The notes: generated by a model not told the origin, from the sequence alone. DNA of 46,634 nt from Candidatus Nitrosopumilus sp. (GCA_029881195.1 JAOUNB010000004.1:1-46634), one strand, 5' to 3'; shown: positions 16,450-25,497, numbered from the stretch's first letter. Program-made: numbers and translations.

Positions 16450-17906
16450 ACATCAAAGTATAGATAAAATTCATGTGGGTGTGGCCTAATTGCTATTTCA
16501 CGTTGGTCACGTCTTTCTAACTCTATAATTTTATCAATTACATCATTTGTAAAAACTGTATTGAGGAATTTTCTATCACTTTCTAATTCATCTAATGCTT
16601 CTCCAAGACTTTTTGGAAGAACACCTATTCCTCTTCTAGCCCTATCAGATTTAGTCATCTTAAAAATATCATCACGTATCTCATCTCCAGGATCCATTTT
16701 CTTTTTTAATCCATCCATTCCAGCTGCCGTTACAGCAGCAAACACAAGATATGGATTTGATGAAGGATCAGGGGCTCTGAACTCCAGTCTTTTTAGATGT
16801 GAATAACCTTTTCCTGTTAGATGCTTAGGAACTCTTACAATAGCAGAACGGTTTCCTGAACTCCATGCAATATATGCTGGAGCTTCATAACCCGGTACTA
16901 ATCTATGGTATGAATTGGTAGTAGGATTACAAATTGCAGATAATGCTTTTGCGTGATTAATGATTCCACCACAAAAATATCTTCCAGTCTGACTTAACTC
17001 AATTTCATCATTTGGATCAAAAAATGCATTTTCATTTCCTTTCCATAAACTAACATTTACGTGCATTCCAGATCCCGAATCCATAGCAATTGGCTTGGGC
17101 ATCATTGTTGCAACTTTGCCATATTTTTGTGCAACATTTCTAATTACATACTTGTATGACTGAGCAGCATCAGCAGCATTTGTCATGTAATCATACTTTA
17201 TGTCAATTTCACATTGTCCTGCAGTTGCAACTTCGTGATGATGGTTATCACATAGTATTCCGAAATTACTTTTAAGAATATTCACACATTCATTTCTATA
17301 CGGTGTAAGAGTATCTGATGGCGTACTAGGATAATATCCTTCTTGTAATCCCATTGGATATCCATTTCCTTCTTGACTCCATGGAGCTTCTTTTGATTCA
17401 ATTGAGTATGATTGTCCTTTATACGGTGTTAAAACATCCCAATGAACTTTATCAAAAACAAAAAATTCTACCTCTGGACCCCACGTACTAAAATCAAATC
17501 CTTGAGATTTGATATACTCTTCAGCTTTTTGAGAAATTCCTCTAGGATCTCGTGATAATCTTCCTCTATTTTCTCCCCAGTAAATATCACAAAGAAGTCT
17601 GGCAGTTTTATTTTCAGTCATCCAAGGGATTATCGCAAATGTATTTGGATCTGGTTTTAAAAGCAGATCCGAATCATTGATACTGGCAAAACCGACTATC
17701 GATGAGCCATCTAATTTAGGTAATCCATCTCTCATCTGTTCGGGAGTAAAGGTATCAGCCGAAATTGTAGTGTGATGAAAATGACCTGTTAGACCAGTAA
17801 ATTGTAAATCGATAAATTGAATACCTTCATGTTGAATCCTAGAGAAAACTTCGTCAGGTGAATATGTTACTTGTATTGCTTTTCCGTGACTTACTTTATA
17901 GGGCAA
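16446..17906 (-). CDS. glnA: Glutamine synthetase type I
   Basis: ATP-dependent glutamine synthetase of 486 residues, the main route of ammonium assimilation. N-terminal beta-grasp (about 15-105) includes DLQFTGLTGHFH and the LDGSSIVGF loop. Catalytic domain motifs: WGPEVEFFVFD, NHHHEVATAGQCEID, SGSGMHVNVSLWK and NPTTNSYHRLVPGYEAP with NRSAIVRVP. No clear adenylylation loop of the enterobacterial type is seen (the region reads IRDDIFKMTKSDRARRGIGVLP). The start codon is TTG 17906; it shares a 54-base divergent promoter with the GINS gene. A second, diverged homologue lies at 32.7 kb. Confidence 0.95.
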   Translation of the reverse strand: MPYKVSHGKAIQVTYSPDEVFSRIQHEGIQFIDLQFTGLTGHFHHTTISADTFTPEQMRDGLPKLDGSSIVGFASINDSDLLLKPDPNTFAIIPWMTENKTARLLCDIYWGENRGRLSRDPRGISQKAEEYIKSQGFDFSTWGPEVEFFVFDKVHWDVLTPYKGQSYSIESKEAPWSQEGNGYPMGLQEGYYPSTPSDTLTPYRNECVNILKSNFGILCDNHHHEVATAGQCEIDIKYDYMTNAADAAQSYKYVIRNVAQKYGKVATMMPKPIAMDSGSGMHVNVSLWKGNENAFFDPNDEIELSQTGRYFCGGIINHAKALSAICNPTTNSYHRLVPGYEAPAYIAWSSGNRSAIVRVPKHLTGKGYSHLKRLEFRAPDPSSNPYLVFAAVTAAGMDGLKKKMDPGDEIRDDIFKMTKSDRARRGIGVLPKSLGEALDELESDRKFLNTVFTNDVIDKIIELERRDQREIAIRPHPHEFYLYFDV

Positions 17907-17960
17907 TTTTGTACTTCAATCAAACACAAATACATCCAACATTTAAGGATTAGGTAGGAA

Positions 17961-18518
17961 ATGTCTGAATCAAATCAAACAGATATCAATTCATTACATC
18001 ATACAGTTTTACGAGAAATTGAAAATGATTCGTTATTAGAAATTGATCCAAACTTTTATCGTAATCTTGCTGATTTTATAGGAAATTTACGAAAACAAGA
18101 ATTTGATGGTGTAGAAAAGAAAATTAAAGATACAATGATAGAAATGGCAACTGAATTATCATCATTATTGATAAATATCAGATTGGATAAAATTTTGAAT
18201 TCTCCTGAAATTGAAATCGGATGTCTTTTAGATGAAGAAAAATTCATTTTAGATTCAAAAGAAGAAGAGAAAGAAAGAACTGAAATGATTATTTCAGCAA
18301 CAATTCATGGAAAATCAAAATTTCTTGAATCGTTGGTTCAAAATCACAAGACAAAGAAAATTGTTATTCGACTTCTTAAGGAAGTAGATGAAATTGTTGG
18401 TGCTGACCTTGAAAAATATGGTCCTTTCAAGCCTGAAGATATAACAACAATTCCCTATGAAAATGCCCAAGCCCTAATTTCCAAAAATATCGCTACCAAA
18501 GTACGTTGGGAAGATTAG
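17961..18518 (+). CDS. GINS complex subunit, Gins51/Gins15-type
   Basis: A 185-residue protein with an N-terminal helical A domain (about 10-120) and a C-terminal beta B domain (about 130-180). The segment IVIRLLKEVDEIVGADLEKYGPFKPEDITTIPYENAQALISKNIATKV matches the archaeal Gins51 B domain (V-F-V-G-x-D...YGPF-x-x-x-D-[VI]-x-x-[IL]-P). GINS joins MCM and the GAN/Cdc45-like factor in the replicative helicase. The A-then-B order makes it the Gins51 rather than Gins23 class. It is the fourth replication gene near the putative origin. The fit is by motif only. Confidence 0.85.
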   Translation: MSESNQTDINSLHHTVLREIENDSLLEIDPNFYRNLADFIGNLRKQEFDGVEKKIKDTMIEMATELSSLLINIRLDKILNSPEIEIGCLLDEEKFILDSKEEEKERTEMIISATIHGKSKFLESLVQNHKTKKIVIRLLKEVDEIVGADLEKYGPFKPEDITTIPYENAQALISKNIATKVRWED

Positions 18519-18551
18519 ATAGAAATTATGTCTATTTTCTTTTGGTGTTAA

Positions 18552-18836
18552 ATGTCTCATACAGGTGTAGATGTAATCGATTTTTTGTTTTACACAATTT
18601 ATCCTGTAATTGGAATTTTTGTAGTAGAAGCTATTAGTAGATTAATCAAAGCTCCAAAATGGATAAAATTATGGATACAGGCTGTGGTATCCATTGGATT
18701 TGGAATATATTATTGGTTTATTTTGCCTGCTCCAAAGAATTTTCCGTTAACTGCAATGGTGATGTTTGCACTTGCCATTGCACTTCTTTATCAGGGAAGA
18801 CGTGCAAAAATATCTCCTGACAAAAGTCCTTATTGA
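18552..18836 (+). CDS. Small membrane protein, three helices
   Basis: A 94-residue protein with three hydrophobic stretches (FLFYTIYPVIGIFVVEAI, LWIQAVVSIGFGIYYWFIL, LTAMVMFALAIALLYQ) and a basic tail. No family is recognised. ATG 18552 lies 33 bases after the GINS stop, possibly the same transcript. It converges with the zinc finger gene, stops 2 bases apart. Confidence 0.6.
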   Translation: MSHTGVDVIDFLFYTIYPVIGIFVVEAISRLIKAPKWIKLWIQAVVSIGFGIYYWFILPAPKNFPLTAMVMFALAIALLYQGRRAKISPDKSPY

Positions 18837-18838
18837 TT

Positions 18839-19060
18839 TTAAAATCTTCCAAAAATTCGTTTGAAAATACTTGGTTTGTTAGGTCCTCCATCTCGTATTA
18901 CTTTTTTCTCCCCAAATCTTCTTGCTCTAATCTGACTAAGTTTTACACATCTGTGTTCTTCAGGAAGCCTATGTTCTGAACAGAATGGATCCTTGCAATA
19001 ATTGCATTGAAAAGGCAAATCAGTCAAATCGCCACAGTATGCACAATTTTCAGATTTCAT
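18839..19060 (-). CDS. AN1-type zinc finger protein
   Basis: A 73-residue protein that is one AN1 zinc finger plus a basic tail. The Cys/His series CAYCGDLTDLPFQCNYCKDPFCSEHRLPEEHRC gives the eight ligands C-x2-C...C-x2-C...C-x2-H...H-x-C of the AN1 fold. In eukaryotes AN1 domains go with ubiquitin and stress handling; the archaeal role is not known. The C-terminal part (RARRFGEKKVIRDGGPNK) is strongly basic and could contact nucleic acid or ribosome. Confidence 0.85.
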   Translation of the reverse strand: MKSENCAYCGDLTDLPFQCNYCKDPFCSEHRLPEEHRCVKLSQIRARRFGEKKVIRDGGPNKPSIFKRIFGRF

Positions 19061-19168
19061 ATTCTCATTACATTTTTTCTTTTAATAAAGGTGATATGAC
19101 TGTACTCAAAATTTGCATTTTTTAGCGTCTAAACATTTTTACAATGATGATCAGTTTATAAAATTTAG

Positions 19169-19909
19169 ATGATTAAAGATAAGGTTGCAATAATTACAGG
19201 CGCAAGCAGTGGTATAGGTTTGGCTACTGCATTAGCACTATCAAAAGCAGGCGCTAGAGTTGCTATAGGAGCTAGAAGAGTTGACAGATTAGAAGAACTT
19301 GCAAAAAAAATTTCATCTGATGGCGGAGAAGTATTTTTTCAAAAATTGGACGTAACTCAAAGATCTGAATGTGAAAATTTTGCTAATGCAGTTTTAGACA
19401 AGTGGGGTTCTATTGATATTCTTGTAAACAATGCAGGTTTGATGCCCTTGAGCTTCTTCAAGAGTCTAAAAGTCGATGAATGGGATAGAATGATTGATGT
19501 GAATATTAAAGGTGTCCTATATTCTACAGCCGCAGTAATCTCTCATATGAAAGATAAAAAATCCGGTCACATTGTAAATCTCTCATCTGTAGCTGGAAGA
19601 ATTGTTTTTCCAGCAGGAAGTGTCTACTGCGCAACAAAACATGCAGTTGCAGCGTTTAGTGAGGGATTAAGACAAGAATTCAGTGTACGATCTAACATTC
19701 GAGTTACTAGTATAGAACCTGGAGTTGTTGCAACCGAACTTAATGACACGATTACTGATGAATCATTGCAAGGATTTGTTGAAAATGCAAAGAAGATGGA
19801 AGCATTACAAGCAGAAGACATTGCAAATGCAATTTTGTATGCAGTTGATTCTCCATCTCATGTAAATGTCAATGAAATCCTGATAAGGCCTACAACACAA
19901 GAACGCTAA
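19169..19909 (+). CDS. Short-chain dehydrogenase/reductase
   Basis: Classical SDR of 246 residues with a Rossmann fold. TGASSGIG (cofactor loop), LVNNAG, and the catalytic tetrad Asn/Ser/Tyr/Lys (VNLSSVAGR and VYCATKHA) are intact. The basic residues GARRVDRLEEL after the second strand favour NADPH. The family most similar by overall look is the YdfG-type 3-hydroxy acid/serine dehydrogenase group, but substrate cannot be assigned. One base separates its stop from the start codon of the flavoprotein gene, so they form an operon. Confidence 0.9.
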   Translation: MIKDKVAIITGASSGIGLATALALSKAGARVAIGARRVDRLEELAKKISSDGGEVFFQKLDVTQRSECENFANAVLDKWGSIDILVNNAGLMPLSFFKSLKVDEWDRMIDVNIKGVLYSTAAVISHMKDKKSGHIVNLSSVAGRIVFPAGSVYCATKHAVAAFSEGLRQEFSVRSNIRVTSIEPGVVATELNDTITDESLQGFVENAKKMEALQAEDIANAILYAVDSPSHVNVNEILIRPTTQER

Positions 19910-19910
19910 G

Positions 19911-21059
19911 TTGACTGGTATCCCACATGTTGTAATTTTAGGTGGAGGTTTTGGTGGACTATCAACTGCTACTGAGTTAAGAAATTCTCTATCCTCATCA
20001 CAAGTAAAAATTACTGTAATCGACAAAAAAGACTGGTTTATGGTAGGATTTGCAAAATTGTGGATAATCAATGGGACACGAACTTTTGAAAATTCAATCG
20101 GCTCGTTAAATGAATTATCAAAAAAAGAAATCAGTTTCATTAAAGACGAAATTTTAAGAATTGATCTACAAAATAAAAACGTAAAAACACAATCCCAAAA
20201 TATTCAATATGATTACCTGATAATTTCTATGGGTGCTGTTCTAGCCTCAGAAAAAATTCCTGGATTGGTTGAAAATGGATTAATTCTGTATGATCACAAT
20301 GATCTTTTAGAAATTCATGACAGGCTGGAAAACATGGAATCTGGAAAGATTGCAATATCTATCATGGGGATGCCTTACAAGTGTCCTCCCGCTCCATTTG
20401 AGGCTAGTTTACTAATAGATTCCATGCTTAGAAAACGTCGAATACGTGATTCTATACAAATTGATTTTTACAGTCCTGCCCCTATTACCCTACCTGCAGC
20501 TGGTCCTGAAGTAAGCAAACAAATTCTAGAACTTATTAATTCTGAAAAAATTGTTTTTCATAATTCATGTAAAATAAAATCTGTCGAATCTAAAAAACTA
20601 ATTTTTGAAAACAGTGAAGCTGATTTTGATTTACTTTTGGCAGTTCCTCCACATATAGCTCCAAAAGTAATTTATGATTCCGGATTAGCTCAAGAACCTG
20701 GATTCATTTCAATAGACAGAGATTGTAAAACATCTTTTGAAAATGTTTTTGCAATAGGTGATGTTACCAATTTGACCGTTACAGAAACAATGGCGGTTCC
20801 AAAAGCGGGAGTTTTTGCAGAGGGCGAAGGGATTACAGTTGCTAAAAACATAATTTCAAAAATTCAATCAAAAGAAGAATCCGCACTTTTTGACGGAAAG
20901 GGTGGTTGTTTTATAGAATCCGGTAGAGATACTGCATCTGTTATAGAAGTAGATATGTTCTCAAACTCAAAACCTTCAACAAATCTTACAAAATCAACTG
21001 CAGATAATCTTTCTAAAAAAATAGAATTCGAAAAAGAAAGACTAGCAAAATGGTTATAG
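19911..21059 (+). CDS. SQR/FCSD-like FAD-dependent oxidoreductase
   Basis: A 382-residue two-dinucleotide-fold flavoprotein. The FAD loop VVILGGGFGGLSTATEL, LIISMGAV, and NVFAIGDVTNL define the family. Placement of a Cys in YKCPPAPFEASL (about residue 160) and a second in DGKGGCFIE near the C terminus resembles sulfide:quinone oxidoreductases and flavocytochrome c sulfide dehydrogenases, which use such a redox pair, rather than type II NADH dehydrogenases. The electron donor is not settled. The start is TTG 19911; ATG options lie much further in. The C-terminal helix (KKIEFEKERLAKWL) is amphipathic and could dock on the membrane. Confidence 0.85.
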   Translation: MTGIPHVVILGGGFGGLSTATELRNSLSSSQVKITVIDKKDWFMVGFAKLWIINGTRTFENSIGSLNELSKKEISFIKDEILRIDLQNKNVKTQSQNIQYDYLIISMGAVLASEKIPGLVENGLILYDHNDLLEIHDRLENMESGKIAISIMGMPYKCPPAPFEASLLIDSMLRKRRIRDSIQIDFYSPAPITLPAAGPEVSKQILELINSEKIVFHNSCKIKSVESKKLIFENSEADFDLLLAVPPHIAPKVIYDSGLAQEPGFISIDRDCKTSFENVFAIGDVTNLTVTETMAVPKAGVFAEGEGITVAKNIISKIQSKEESALFDGKGGCFIESGRDTASVIEVDMFSNSKPSTNLTKSTADNLSKKIEFEKERLAKWL

Positions 21060-21269
21060 TTCATTTTTGTCATCTTTAGCTTTGAAAAGATGTTCTAAGA
21101 TTGCTTTTACTTCAACACCTAAATCCTGAGTATTTTTTGACAGATTCAGTCTTTCTGGGATATTATTTTTAAAATCTTCATCTTGTAATTCAATACTTCT
21201 TTTTTGAACACAATCAAGATGATCTTGATCAGTTGCTGAAATTTTGTGACAGATACTACAAATTTTCAT
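21054..21269 (-). CDS. Small CxxC protein, function unknown
   Basis: A 71-residue protein starting MKICSICHKISATDQDHLDCVQKR, with Cys/His residues able to bind one metal (CSIC...H..C), followed by a helical acidic/basic tail. No family is recognised. Its end overlaps the convergent flavoprotein gene by 6 bases. It is 57 bases upstream of the tRNA-Pro gene on the other strand. Confidence 0.55.
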   Translation of the reverse strand: MKICSICHKISATDQDHLDCVQKRSIELQDEDFKNNIPERLNLSKNTQDLGVEVKAILEHLFKAKDDKNEL

Positions 21270-21325
21270 GTATTTGATAAATCAATACGACGATTTAATA
21301 ATTTCATTTTGTGCCTCTGAAACAA

Positions 21326-21399
21326 GGGATTGTAGTCTAGCTTGGTATGATACTAGTCTGGGGGACTAGTGGTCGCAGGTTCAAATCCTGCCAATCCCA
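21326..21399 (+). tRNA. tRNA-Pro (anticodon GGG)
   Basis: The acceptor arms GGGATTG and CAATCCC pair fully, with discriminator A. The anticodon arm is CTAGT-CTGGGGG-ACTAG, loop CTGGGGG, anticodon GGG. The T arm is GCAGG-TTCAAAT-CCTGC. The D arm is weaker (GTC pairing with GAT). Variable loop TGGTC is short. No intron. The 3' CCA is not encoded (next bases TTATAA), so the CCA-adding enzyme encoded nearby must supply it. The neighbouring kinase gene ends immediately after it on the other strand. Confidence 0.93.
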
Positions 21400-22161
21400 T
21401 TATAATTTCAGAATTTTTAATAATTCGTCAAAACTTTCTCTTGTTTTTTCTTGTTTGTATTGTTTTAGTGCATCAATAATTTTTTCTTTGGGTGGATTTT
21501 TGTAAACCTTTTGGACCTTTTTTGCAATACCTGATCCAATAAAAAATGCTTGAGTGATAGATGTGACATTTGATGGTCTTCGCGTAGTACTGGAGCTTTC
21601 AAAATCAATTAAAGTAGACTTTGTCTTTCCTACTATGACATGTTTGGAAATATTACTTAATTCACCATGATCAAAGCCTAATTGATCTAATCTGTAACAA
21701 TCTTCTAGAATTTTTCTAATTGTGGATTTTAATTGCTTTGCACTTCCTACACCTTTTAACAAATAAACCCATTCACTAATTTTAACTCCTTCTAAATATT
21801 CCATCACTAAAAAATTTTTGCTAGCAACTAACATTTTTGGCCCAACATTCACAGAATTCACTAATTTTAGCAATGTTGCTTCTTTTTTCATTTCTTTTCT
21901 TTGTGAATCAGTTCTTCTGATTTTCAATGCAACTAATTTATAATTTTTTTTCGCAAGAACTACAACTCCTACATATCCTTTACCTAAGATAGCTAGTTTA
22001 CCAATTGTTGTAGGACCCACAAACGAAATTGATCTAATTTTTAATTTTTCTAACTCATTTATTCTTGATTTTATTTGACGACCGGTAGCTTTTGGATATC
22101 CTAGAATTTTTGAATATGGTTCATCAGAAAGTTTCTTAATTGAAATAAACGAATGTGTCAT
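21400..22161 (-). CDS. Archaeal Ser/Thr protein kinase-like protein
   Basis: A 253-residue single-domain kinase of the archaeal COG2112-like type. The glycine-rich loop LGKGYVGVVVLA, the VAIK-like lysine in LVALKIRR, the Glu helix (MKKEATLLK), hinge FLVMEYLEG, catalytic loop FDHGELSNISKHVIV (in place of HRDxxxxN) and metal loop TLIDFESSS (in place of DFG) are visible. An N-terminal region (about 1-60) could be a partner-binding part. The substrate is unknown. The start codon lies inside the end of cca (26-base overlap), implying coupling with tRNA end repair genes. Confidence 0.8.
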   Translation of the reverse strand: MTHSFISIKKLSDEPYSKILGYPKATGRQIKSRINELEKLKIRSISFVGPTTIGKLAILGKGYVGVVVLAKKNYKLVALKIRRTDSQRKEMKKEATLLKLVNSVNVGPKMLVASKNFLVMEYLEGVKISEWVYLLKGVGSAKQLKSTIRKILEDCYRLDQLGFDHGELSNISKHVIVGKTKSTLIDFESSSTTRRPSNVTSITQAFFIGSGIAKKVQKVYKNPPKEKIIDALKQYKQEKTRESFDELLKILKL

Positions 22162-23467
22162 CTGTTGAAATCAATTCACTTGCAACCTCTTTAATTGATT
22201 TGCTTAGATTTTTCTTTCCTACTGAAACCTTGTAACCTTGTTTGAAATCACTTTGAAGACCTTTAGGTATGCCTATTTGAAGATTTTTTTTCAAAAATTC
22301 TGACATAAATTTAACTGCATTTGTATGCTTTCTCTTTTCTAGAGAAATTATTTTTCCATTATTTTCCATCCACATTAATTCTGTGTTTTCAAGATTTTTG
22401 GAAATAAAACTCTGCGAACTGTCTTCCCTAAAAAAATCTGGCCCCTCCTTTGAATAAATTTGATTGATCTTTGATGATTCCAAGAAGAAAAACAGGTAAA
22501 CTTTATTTTTTTGATCTGTATAAGATTTACTTCTTAATACATTAAATCCACCCAATTCTAATTGTGTAGACAATGATGATGTAGCTCTCTTAATCTGTCC
22601 CCATATTATATCTGGACTTCTGATTTTAAAATTAAATTCTATCACTAACAAGTTATCCCAATACTTTTTTGCAATTCTTAATTTTTTATTCCTAAAAAAC
22701 TCTAAAGTACTTCTATCTTTAAAGGCCCTGCAAATTAGAACAAATTTCCCAATATTTTCATTAGATATTGCAGCAGCTAAGTTTCTGTTATTGTCAACAG
22801 GGTCAATTATTACAATTGGTGTTTCAAATCTCTTTGAAGTTTTTCCTATAACTTGATTTTCTTTAATTTCTGATATTGATTTTACAATATTTTCAAAATT
22901 TCCAAAATGCAAAACCAAAACCTCTGATACATATCCACTAAAACCTTGTTTTGCAATTTCTGCACCATAAATTCCGTTTGATTTTAGAAATGTTTTGAGA
23001 ATTCTTACATCATTTTTCATTTTTGATGTTAATGATTTTTGCATAAATTTTGTGTGAAATGTTGATCTATCTGCGGCGCTTTTCCATTCTCCAATTTTTA
23101 CATCATAAAATGGAACTACATTGATCTTAGTGCCTTTAATTTTAGCCTCAACATATGGATGCTCAGAATACCTGACATAAGGAAAATATTTTTTTAATGA
23201 GTTGAAACCTATCTTTTTTGAAATTTTTTCAAATTTTTCTTCTGTTGTGGATTTTTTAAATCTTACAAAAATATCTATGTCTGCATCTTCTGATAGCCAA
23301 GTACCTTTTGCAAATGATCCTCCAAATTCCAATCCTATAACTTCTGTATATTTTCCAATTTCCTTTTCTACTAACTTGAATGCTAGATCAGCAATTTCTT
23401 TTTTTGATTTCTCAATTGTTTTTAACGGAATTACATTTTTAGACACTTTACTAATAACTTGCTTCAT
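22136..23467 (-). CDS. cca: CCA-adding tRNA nucleotidyltransferase (archaeal, class I)
   Basis: Enzyme of 443 residues that adds or repairs the 3' CCA of tRNA without a template. The polymerase-beta-type head carries FGGSFAKGTWLSEDADIDIFVRF (about 45-70), with the GS motif and the two metal Asp residues. The neck and archaeal tail follow: PFYDVKIGEW with the third acidic residue, FKDRSTLEFF and the C-terminal RNA-binding part. The length matches archaeal class I enzymes (about 440). It overlaps thpR by 4 bases upstream and the kinase gene downstream. The tRNA-Pro gene close by lacks an encoded CCA. Confidence 0.95.
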   Translation of the reverse strand: MKQVISKVSKNVIPLKTIEKSKKEIADLAFKLVEKEIGKYTEVIGLEFGGSFAKGTWLSEDADIDIFVRFKKSTTEEKFEKISKKIGFNSLKKYFPYVRYSEHPYVEAKIKGTKINVVPFYDVKIGEWKSAADRSTFHTKFMQKSLTSKMKNDVRILKTFLKSNGIYGAEIAKQGFSGYVSEVLVLHFGNFENIVKSISEIKENQVIGKTSKRFETPIVIIDPVDNNRNLAAAISNENIGKFVLICRAFKDRSTLEFFRNKKLRIAKKYWDNLLVIEFNFKIRSPDIIWGQIKRATSSLSTQLELGGFNVLRSKSYTDQKNKVYLFFFLESSKINQIYSKEGPDFFREDSSQSFISKNLENTELMWMENNGKIISLEKRKHTNAVKFMSEFLKKNLQIGIPKGLQSDFKQGYKVSVGKKNLSKSIKEVASELISTDDTFVYFN

Positions 23468-24006
23468 TTTCTTGCTTGAATCTCCTCTAAATCAGAATAA
23501 ATTGGCCCAGTAGATGTAAGTTCACTTTTTTTTAATTTAAAACTAGTTATTTCTTGAATGCCAAAATCTATCATCTTTTGCTTATCCAATTCTTTTGTAA
23601 TATCATCTACCTTCTTTTTAATTCTAAATATTGTAACGTGAGGTTTGAATGGCTTGTCAGGAGAAAATCCCAAGGGTTCTAATACTTTTTCAACTTTTTT
23701 TGCCAACTGAATTAACATATTGCCTCCACCCTCGTCAGTACCTATCCAAATCACTCTTGGAAATTTAGATTTAGGAAATGCGCCAATTCCTTTCAAATTA
23801 ATCTTAAAACTTGAAAATTCAATTGTATTAAGAGCATCAATAATTTTTTCAGAGTCATCATCTGAAACTTCCCCTAAAAATTGTAATGTAAAATGTAAAC
23901 TTTCTGAATCAATAGCTTTTGCGTTGATGTTAACTTTATCTTGAATTTTTTTTATTGAATGAATAACATCATCATTTGAAATTTCCACTGCTACAAAAGT
24001 TCGCAT
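23464..24006 (-). CDS. thpR: RNA 2',3'-cyclic phosphodiesterase
   Basis: 2H phosphoesterase (LigT/ThpR family), about 180 residues. Both HxT motifs occur: LHFTLQFLGEV near residue 40 and KPHVTIFRIKK near 125. It opens 2',3'-cyclic phosphates on RNA ends and was historically assayed as a 2'-5' ligase. The track starts at ATG 24075, but the family begins MRTFVAVEI, so ATG 24006 is more likely. That also leaves a TATA-like TTATTATAAAGATATAT at about 24020-24040 as promoter. Co-transcribed with cca, which fits a role in tRNA end processing. Confidence 0.9.
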   Translation of the reverse strand: MRTFVAVEISNDDVIHSIKKIQDKVNINAKAIDSESLHFTLQFLGEVSDDDSEKIIDALNTIEFSSFKINLKGIGAFPKSKFPRVIWIGTDEGGGNMLIQLAKKVEKVLEPLGFSPDKPFKPHVTIFRIKKKVDDITKELDKQKMIDFGIQEITSFKLKKSELTSTGPIYSDLEEIQARK

Positions 24007-24075
24007 CATATCCTTCTTTGATATATCTTTATAATAATTTCCGGTAACTTCATAGACGAGTTTCATTTTTGTCAT

Positions 24076-24627
24076 ATGTTGACAAAATTAATCGTATGCC
24101 TAACAGGCATGCCCGGTGCTGGAAAATCCACCATTGCTGAAGGTTTGAAATCAAAAGGATATGAGATTATCAATATGGGAAATGCTGTTAGGGAAGAAGC
24201 AAAAAAAAGAAATTTAGAATTAACAAGAACAAATCTTGGGAAATTGATGCTTGAACTCAGAGAGCAAAATGGCCCAGGTGCAATAGCAGAATTAGTTAAA
24301 TCACAAATTGAATCTTCTACATCTGACGTAATACTGATAGATGGAGTAAGATCAAATGATGAAATAAAAGTACTAAGAAAATATGGCACTGTAAAACTAT
24401 TAGCAATTCATGCTTCTACTGACACAAGATTTGATTTTCTACAAAAAAGAGGGAGATCAGATGATCCACAAACAAAGGAACACTTTGAAGAAAGAGATAA
24501 TCGTGAATTAGGAGTTGGAATTAGCAATTCAATCGCTTTATCTGATTATGCAATTTCAAATATTGGTTTGACAAAAGATGAATTAATCAAAAATGCCTAC
24601 GAAATTATTCAAAGTTGGATAGAATGA
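24076..24627 (+). CDS. UPF0200-family P-loop nucleotide kinase-like protein
   Basis: A 183-residue P-loop protein. Walker A is CLTGMPGAGKSTIAE at the N terminus; NMGNAVREEAKKR and DVILIDGVRSNDEI follow; the lid region QKRGRSDDPQTKEHFEERDNRELGVGI is characteristic of the archaeal UPF0200 group, which resembles adenylate/dephospho-CoA kinases. The real substrate is not known to me. It overlaps the UPF0201 gene by 4 bases (ATGA), a pairing of two archaeal families that implies a shared process. The ATG is directly after the upstream divergent thpR region. Confidence 0.85.
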   Translation: MLTKLIVCLTGMPGAGKSTIAEGLKSKGYEIINMGNAVREEAKKRNLELTRTNLGKLMLELREQNGPGAIAELVKSQIESSTSDVILIDGVRSNDEIKVLRKYGTVKLLAIHASTDTRFDFLQKRGRSDDPQTKEHFEERDNRELGVGISNSIALSDYAISNIGLTKDELIKNAYEIIQSWIE

Positions 24628-25022
24628 AAATCCCAAACATCAATTGTATAATTCAAATGACAACTACGTTAAATCCTTCTGAAGATTCTGAGAAAGTTCA
24701 AAAATCGATTTCAAATATTTTCCCATATTCAACAATCAAAATTGAACATCTCTCAATTACAGCACAGTCAAGAGAATTGAGATCATTTGAAAAAATTTAT
24801 GAAACAATTCATTTAAAAAAATCCCAAAACACCTATCGTCGTTATCTTGAAAAAAATTTAGATAACGACACAACTTGGTTTTATCTTAATAAACAGGCAG
24901 CATTTGTTGAACAAATAGCAATTTGTGAAGAAGCAGAAGAATCTCCTTTGGGGCCAATTAAAGTAATTCTTACCTCCTCAAATATTGATAAAATACTTGA
25001 TTGGATTATTTTAGGGAATTAG
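24624..25022 (+). CDS. UPF0201-family protein
   Basis: A 132-residue archaeal conserved protein from ATG 24624; the track start at TTG 24615 is less likely because the ATGA overlap with the preceding stop is the standard coupling. The fold is an L5-like alpha/beta domain: INCIIQMTTTLNPSEDSEKVQKSISNIFP, a conserved RYLEKNLDNDTTWFYLNKQAAFVEQIAICEEAEESPLGPIKVI core (LNKQAA and PLGPI are the signatures). Its function is not established; related folds bind RNA. Confidence 0.85.
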   Translation: MKIPNINCIIQMTTTLNPSEDSEKVQKSISNIFPYSTIKIEHLSITAQSRELRSFEKIYETIHLKKSQNTYRRYLEKNLDNDTTWFYLNKQAAFVEQIAICEEAEESPLGPIKVILTSSNIDKILDWIILGN

Positions 25023-25092
25023 CCAGACTTGGTTAAGAAAAATCACTCTGTTTTGACTATTTTTTTTAGTATGAATCTAAAATCATTTTCTT

Positions 25093-25497
25093 TTGAATAA
25101 CTATCAAATGTTCATAAAATTAGGCATAATTGCAGGTATTTTGATATTAGGAGGCATGATATTTTCTAATGAGATTGATATCTTGTTTCCAACAACCTCG
25201 GCAAGCGTAATTAATTCTTTAAAAACCGACGTATCAAATTTTGGCTCTAAAGCTTCAGACTCAGTTGAAAAAAGAATTGATGGTTCAATTGATAAAATAA
25301 TGGATAAAACAGGCAAAACCATCTCTAATGAAATAAGTCAAGCTGGAAATGAAATTTCCAACGAAATTTCTGAGGTAAAAAAATCTTCTCAAAAAATAAT
25401 TAGTGAAGAAATTCCTAATCTTAATCCTATTGAATCTATTAAGAATATCTTTGTGACCAATTCAACTTCACAAAATTCAAAATCAACTGATTCATAA
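25093..25497 (+). CDS. Membrane-anchored helical protein, function unknown
   Basis: A 134-residue protein with one N-terminal transmembrane helix (LGIIAGILILGGMIF) followed by a Ser/Asn-rich, heptad-like helical region (VEKRIDGSIDKIMDKTGKTISNEISQAGNEISNEISEVKKSSQKIISEE) and a polar tail. The repeated NEIS/SNEI units suggest a coiled coil outside the membrane. The start is TTG 25093 or, perhaps better, ATG 25108. No family is recognised, and it is not tied to its neighbours. Confidence 0.55.
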   Translation: MNNYQMFIKLGIIAGILILGGMIFSNEIDILFPTTSASVINSLKTDVSNFGSKASDSVEKRIDGSIDKIMDKTGKTISNEISQAGNEISNEISEVKKSSQKIISEEIPNLNPIESIKNIFVTNSTSQNSKSTDS

